This document shows positions 5,402-7,562 of a stretch of DNA of 7,562 nucleotides, one piece after another; the first letter of the stretch is position 1; every line of letters starts with the position of its first letter. The notes under the pieces are model-generated. The model did not search any database and had not been told where the DNA came from. It saw nothing but the letters and a program-made list of their open reading frames with translations. Source of the DNA: Candidatus Thorarchaeota archaeon (lineage in GTDB: Archaea > Asgardarchaeota > Thorarchaeia > Thorarchaeales > Thorarchaeaceae); NCBI GenBank assembly GCA_030642465.1, contig DAOWNS010000082.1:1-7562 (forward strand). Reading direction: 5' to 3'. The position numbers and the translations under genes are program-made.

Positions 5402-7562
5402 ATGGCCATGGGTGGTCTTACTACAAAGAAAATCGACTCTATTGAGTTCGGGCTTCTCAGCCCAGATGACATCCGAAAGATGTCTATTGCCCAGATTGTG
5501 GTTGCTGATACTTACGACGAAGATGGATATCCGATAAGCAGCGGCATTATGGATACCAGACTCGGAGTCATTGACCCCGGCCAACGCTGCAAGACCTGCG
5601 GAAACAGAGTAGGAAACTGCCCTGGACACTTTGGGCATATCGAGCTTGCACGTCCTGTCATGCACGCGGGCTATGCGAAGGTGATACACAAGGTCCTACG
5701 TGCAATATGCAGAGAATGCAACCGCATCCTACTGACTGATGAAGAAATTGAATACTACACACGCTTGTTCAAGAAGTATCCAGAGATTGGCCAGAAGACC
5801 GCTAACCTTTCCAAAGACATCCTCAAGCGCGCTGCTAAGGTGAAAGCTTGTCCTCATTGCGGTGAAGAACAGCTGAAGCTGAAACTTGAGAAGCCAACAT
5901 CAATCTATGAGGTAAGCGAAGCCGGCTCTGTCAGGCTAACACCAATTGACATCCGTGCCAAACTGGAGAATGTCACAGACGATGACTACAGACTCTTGGG
6001 GATTAACCCAGAAGCTGCACGACTTGAGTGGTCAATTCTTACTGTGATGTCTGTGCCGCCAGTCGCAGTTAGGCCCTCAATCACTCTCGAGTCCGGTGTG
6101 CGTTCAGAGGACGATCTTTCCCATAAATTGATTGACATAATCAGAATCAATCAACGTCTACGTGAGAATCTAGATGCCGGAGCCCCCCAATTGATTGTAG
6201 AAGATCTTTGGGAGCTTCTGCAGTACCATTGTACGACGTATTTCGACAACGGTGTGAGTGGCATTCCACCCGCAAGGCATAGGTCCGGTCGCGCTCTTCG
6301 AACCCTGGCCCAGAGGCTCAAGGGTAAGGAGGGCAGATTCAGATCTAACCTCTCAGGGAAGCGAGTTGACTTCTCAGCCCGTACTGTCATCTCACCCGAT
6401 CCCAACCTGAGCATGAATGAGGTCGGAGTGCCGGAACAGATTGCTACAATCTTGACAATTCCACAGCGTGTCACTGAGTGGAACATGGAAGAGATGAAGG
6501 CGCTGGTGATTCGAGGTCCAGATAGACATCCTGGATGCAATTACTTGATTCGTACAGACGGTCGCCGTGTAGACCTGCGGTTCGTGAAGGACCGTTCTAT
6601 AATCTCGGACACAATTGAGCCTGGTTTCATAGTGGAGCGCCATTTATCGAGTGGTGACATAGTGCTGTTCAATAGACAGCCATCGCTCCACAGAATGTCA
6701 ATCATGGCACATGAAGTACGAGTGATGCCCTATCGGACATTTAGGCTATCTCTATTCGTATGTCCGCCTTACAACGCAGATTTTGACGGCGATGAGATGA
6801 ACCTTCACGTGCCACAGTCTGAGGAGGCTCGAGCTGAAGCAAGGGTGCTAATGAGGGTACAGGAGCAGATTCTCTCACCACGGTATGGTGGCCCAATCAT
6901 TGGAGCACTCCAGGACTACATCTCAGCCGCTTTTCTATTGACTCGCAAGTCCTCTCTGTACACACAAAATGAGGTGAACCAGTTGCTAGCCACTGCGGGC
7001 TATGAAGATGAGCTCACACCTCCTGCAATAAAGAACCCAGTGCCTCTATGGACTGGGAAGCAGATATTCAGCATGTTCATCCCTGATGGCATCAACATCT
7101 CCTTCAAGGCTAACGTATGTCGGAAGTGTACAAAGTGCAAGAAAGAAGATTGCGAATACGATTCGTACGTTGTCATTAGGGACGGCAACATAGCCTTCGG
7201 CGTTATTGATGAGAAGGCCTTTGGAGCCGGCGAGCCTGATTCGTTGTTCCACCGGATAATCAAGGAAAAGGGATCAACAGCGGCCAGAGTCTTCATGGAT
7301 TCAGTAGGACGGCTGCTTGTCAGACTCATCACAGACAGAGGATTTTCAATGGGTCTTGATGAAGTGACTTTGCCACGCGAAGCATCACGGCGAATCAAAA
7401 TTATCCTCGAGAAGGCAGACAACAAAGTCAACCAGCTCATTGAAACCTACCAACGGGGTGAACTAGATGCGAACCCCGGACAGACTCTTCTAGAAACACT
7501 GGAGCAGAGAATCATGGCCACACTCGCAGAGGCAAGAGACTCTGCAGGGGCAGTTGCAGGAG
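5402..7562 (+). CDS. rpoA1: DNA-directed RNA polymerase subunit A' (A1), 3' end cut by the window
   Basis: I translated this from the ATG at 5402, directly after the rpoB TAA. There are 720 codons with no stop to the right edge; archaeal A' is usually near 870-900 aa, so roughly the last fifth is missing. A' is the N-terminal part of the beta'/Rpb1 homologue and supplies the catalytic magnesium site. The clamp zinc site is CxxCx6CxxH (Cys63, Cys66, Cys73, His76); a second cysteine set is Cys103/Cys106 with Cys150/Cys153. Next come GKRVDFSARTVISPDPNL (319-336), RQPSLHR (425-431) and the active-site NADFDGDEMN (458-467) with Asp460, Asp462 and Asp464. A further C-x2-C-x2-C-x4-C cluster occupies Cys573, Cys576, Cys579 and Cys584. 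The visible end, LAEARDSAGAVAG, looks like the funnel helices, so the bridge helix lies outside. There is no intein at the active site. Whether A'' is a separate gene cannot be seen here; the A' name follows archaeal convention. Confidence 0.97.
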   Translation, partial: MAMGGLTTKKIDSIEFGLLSPDDIRKMSIAQIVVADTYDEDGYPISSGIMDTRLGVIDPGQRCKTCGNRVGNCPGHFGHIELARPVMHAGYAKVIHKVLRAICRECNRILLTDEEIEYYTRLFKKYPEIGQKTANLSKDILKRAAKVKACPHCGEEQLKLKLEKPTSIYEVSEAGSVRLTPIDIRAKLENVTDDDYRLLGINPEAARLEWSILTVMSVPPVAVRPSITLESGVRSEDDLSHKLIDIIRINQRLRENLDAGAPQLIVEDLWELLQYHCTTYFDNGVSGIPPARHRSGRALRTLAQRLKGKEGRFRSNLSGKRVDFSARTVISPDPNLSMNEVGVPEQIATILTIPQRVTEWNMEEMKALVIRGPDRHPGCNYLIRTDGRRVDLRFVKDRSIISDTIEPGFIVERHLSSGDIVLFNRQPSLHRMSIMAHEVRVMPYRTFRLSLFVCPPYNADFDGDEMNLHVPQSEEARAEARVLMRVQEQILSPRYGGPIIGALQDYISAAFLLTRKSSLYTQNEVNQLLATAGYEDELTPPAIKNPVPLWTGKQIFSMFIPDGINISFKANVCRKCTKCKKEDCEYDSYVVIRDGNIAFGVIDEKAFGAGEPDSLFHRIIKEKGSTAARVFMDSVGRLLVRLITDRGFSMGLDEVTLPREASRRIKIILEKADNKVNQLIETYQRGELDANPGQTLLETLEQRIMATLAEARDSAGAVAG

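Noticed and set aside
6773..6793. Intein at the RpoA1 active-site motif, a typical intein insertion kind of site
   Set aside because: The NADFDGD motif is continuous, with no inserted sequence or splice-junction residues.

Overview
The window is archaeal. It carries the start of an archaeal RNA polymerase large-subunit operon: a fused B subunit (RpoB, 1122 aa from the start chosen here) followed directly by RpoA1 (A', 720 codons visible, cut by the right edge). It also has two tRNA genes, each interrupted at the canonical 37/38 position by a short intron with a bulge-helix-bulge (BHB) splice structure. An undivided B subunit, moderate GC by eye, TATA-like promoter elements and BHB introns would suit an Asgard-type or other non-methanogen archaeon. 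The lineage cannot be fixed from this window alone.

Layout. Positions 1-1277 hold a probable two-gene minus-strand unit: a DinB-like metal-dependent protein (798-1277), then, after 25 nt, a SIS-domain sugar-phosphate isomerase-like protein (772 down to the left edge, truncated). Positions 1338-1445 (minus) hold tRNA-Asp(GUC) with a 31-nt intron, with a good TATA-like element at 1471-1477. Positions 1446-1780 are a 335-nt region without a confident gene, containing several inverted repeats. Positions 1781-1873 (plus) hold tRNA-Lys(UUU) with a 16-nt intron. Positions 1874-2032 are the rpoB leader. rpoB runs 2033-5401, and rpoA1 starts at the next base (5402) behind a strong ribosome binding site inside the end of rpoB.

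How the genes work together. B and A' form the two halves of the RNA polymerase active centre. The visible catalytic residues (NADFDGD in A', ED and the GDK-region lysines in B) and zinc sites are intact, so this is the housekeeping polymerase. The two tRNAs are divergent, with the intergenic region between them acting as a two-way promoter region. The SIS/DinB pair has no obvious tie to transcription. No mobile element, CRISPR array, intein or new defence-like system was seen. The points most worth checking are the two tRNA introns, the palindromes upstream of tRNA-Lys, the absence of rpoH from its common place before rpoB, and a Cys4 cluster in A'.
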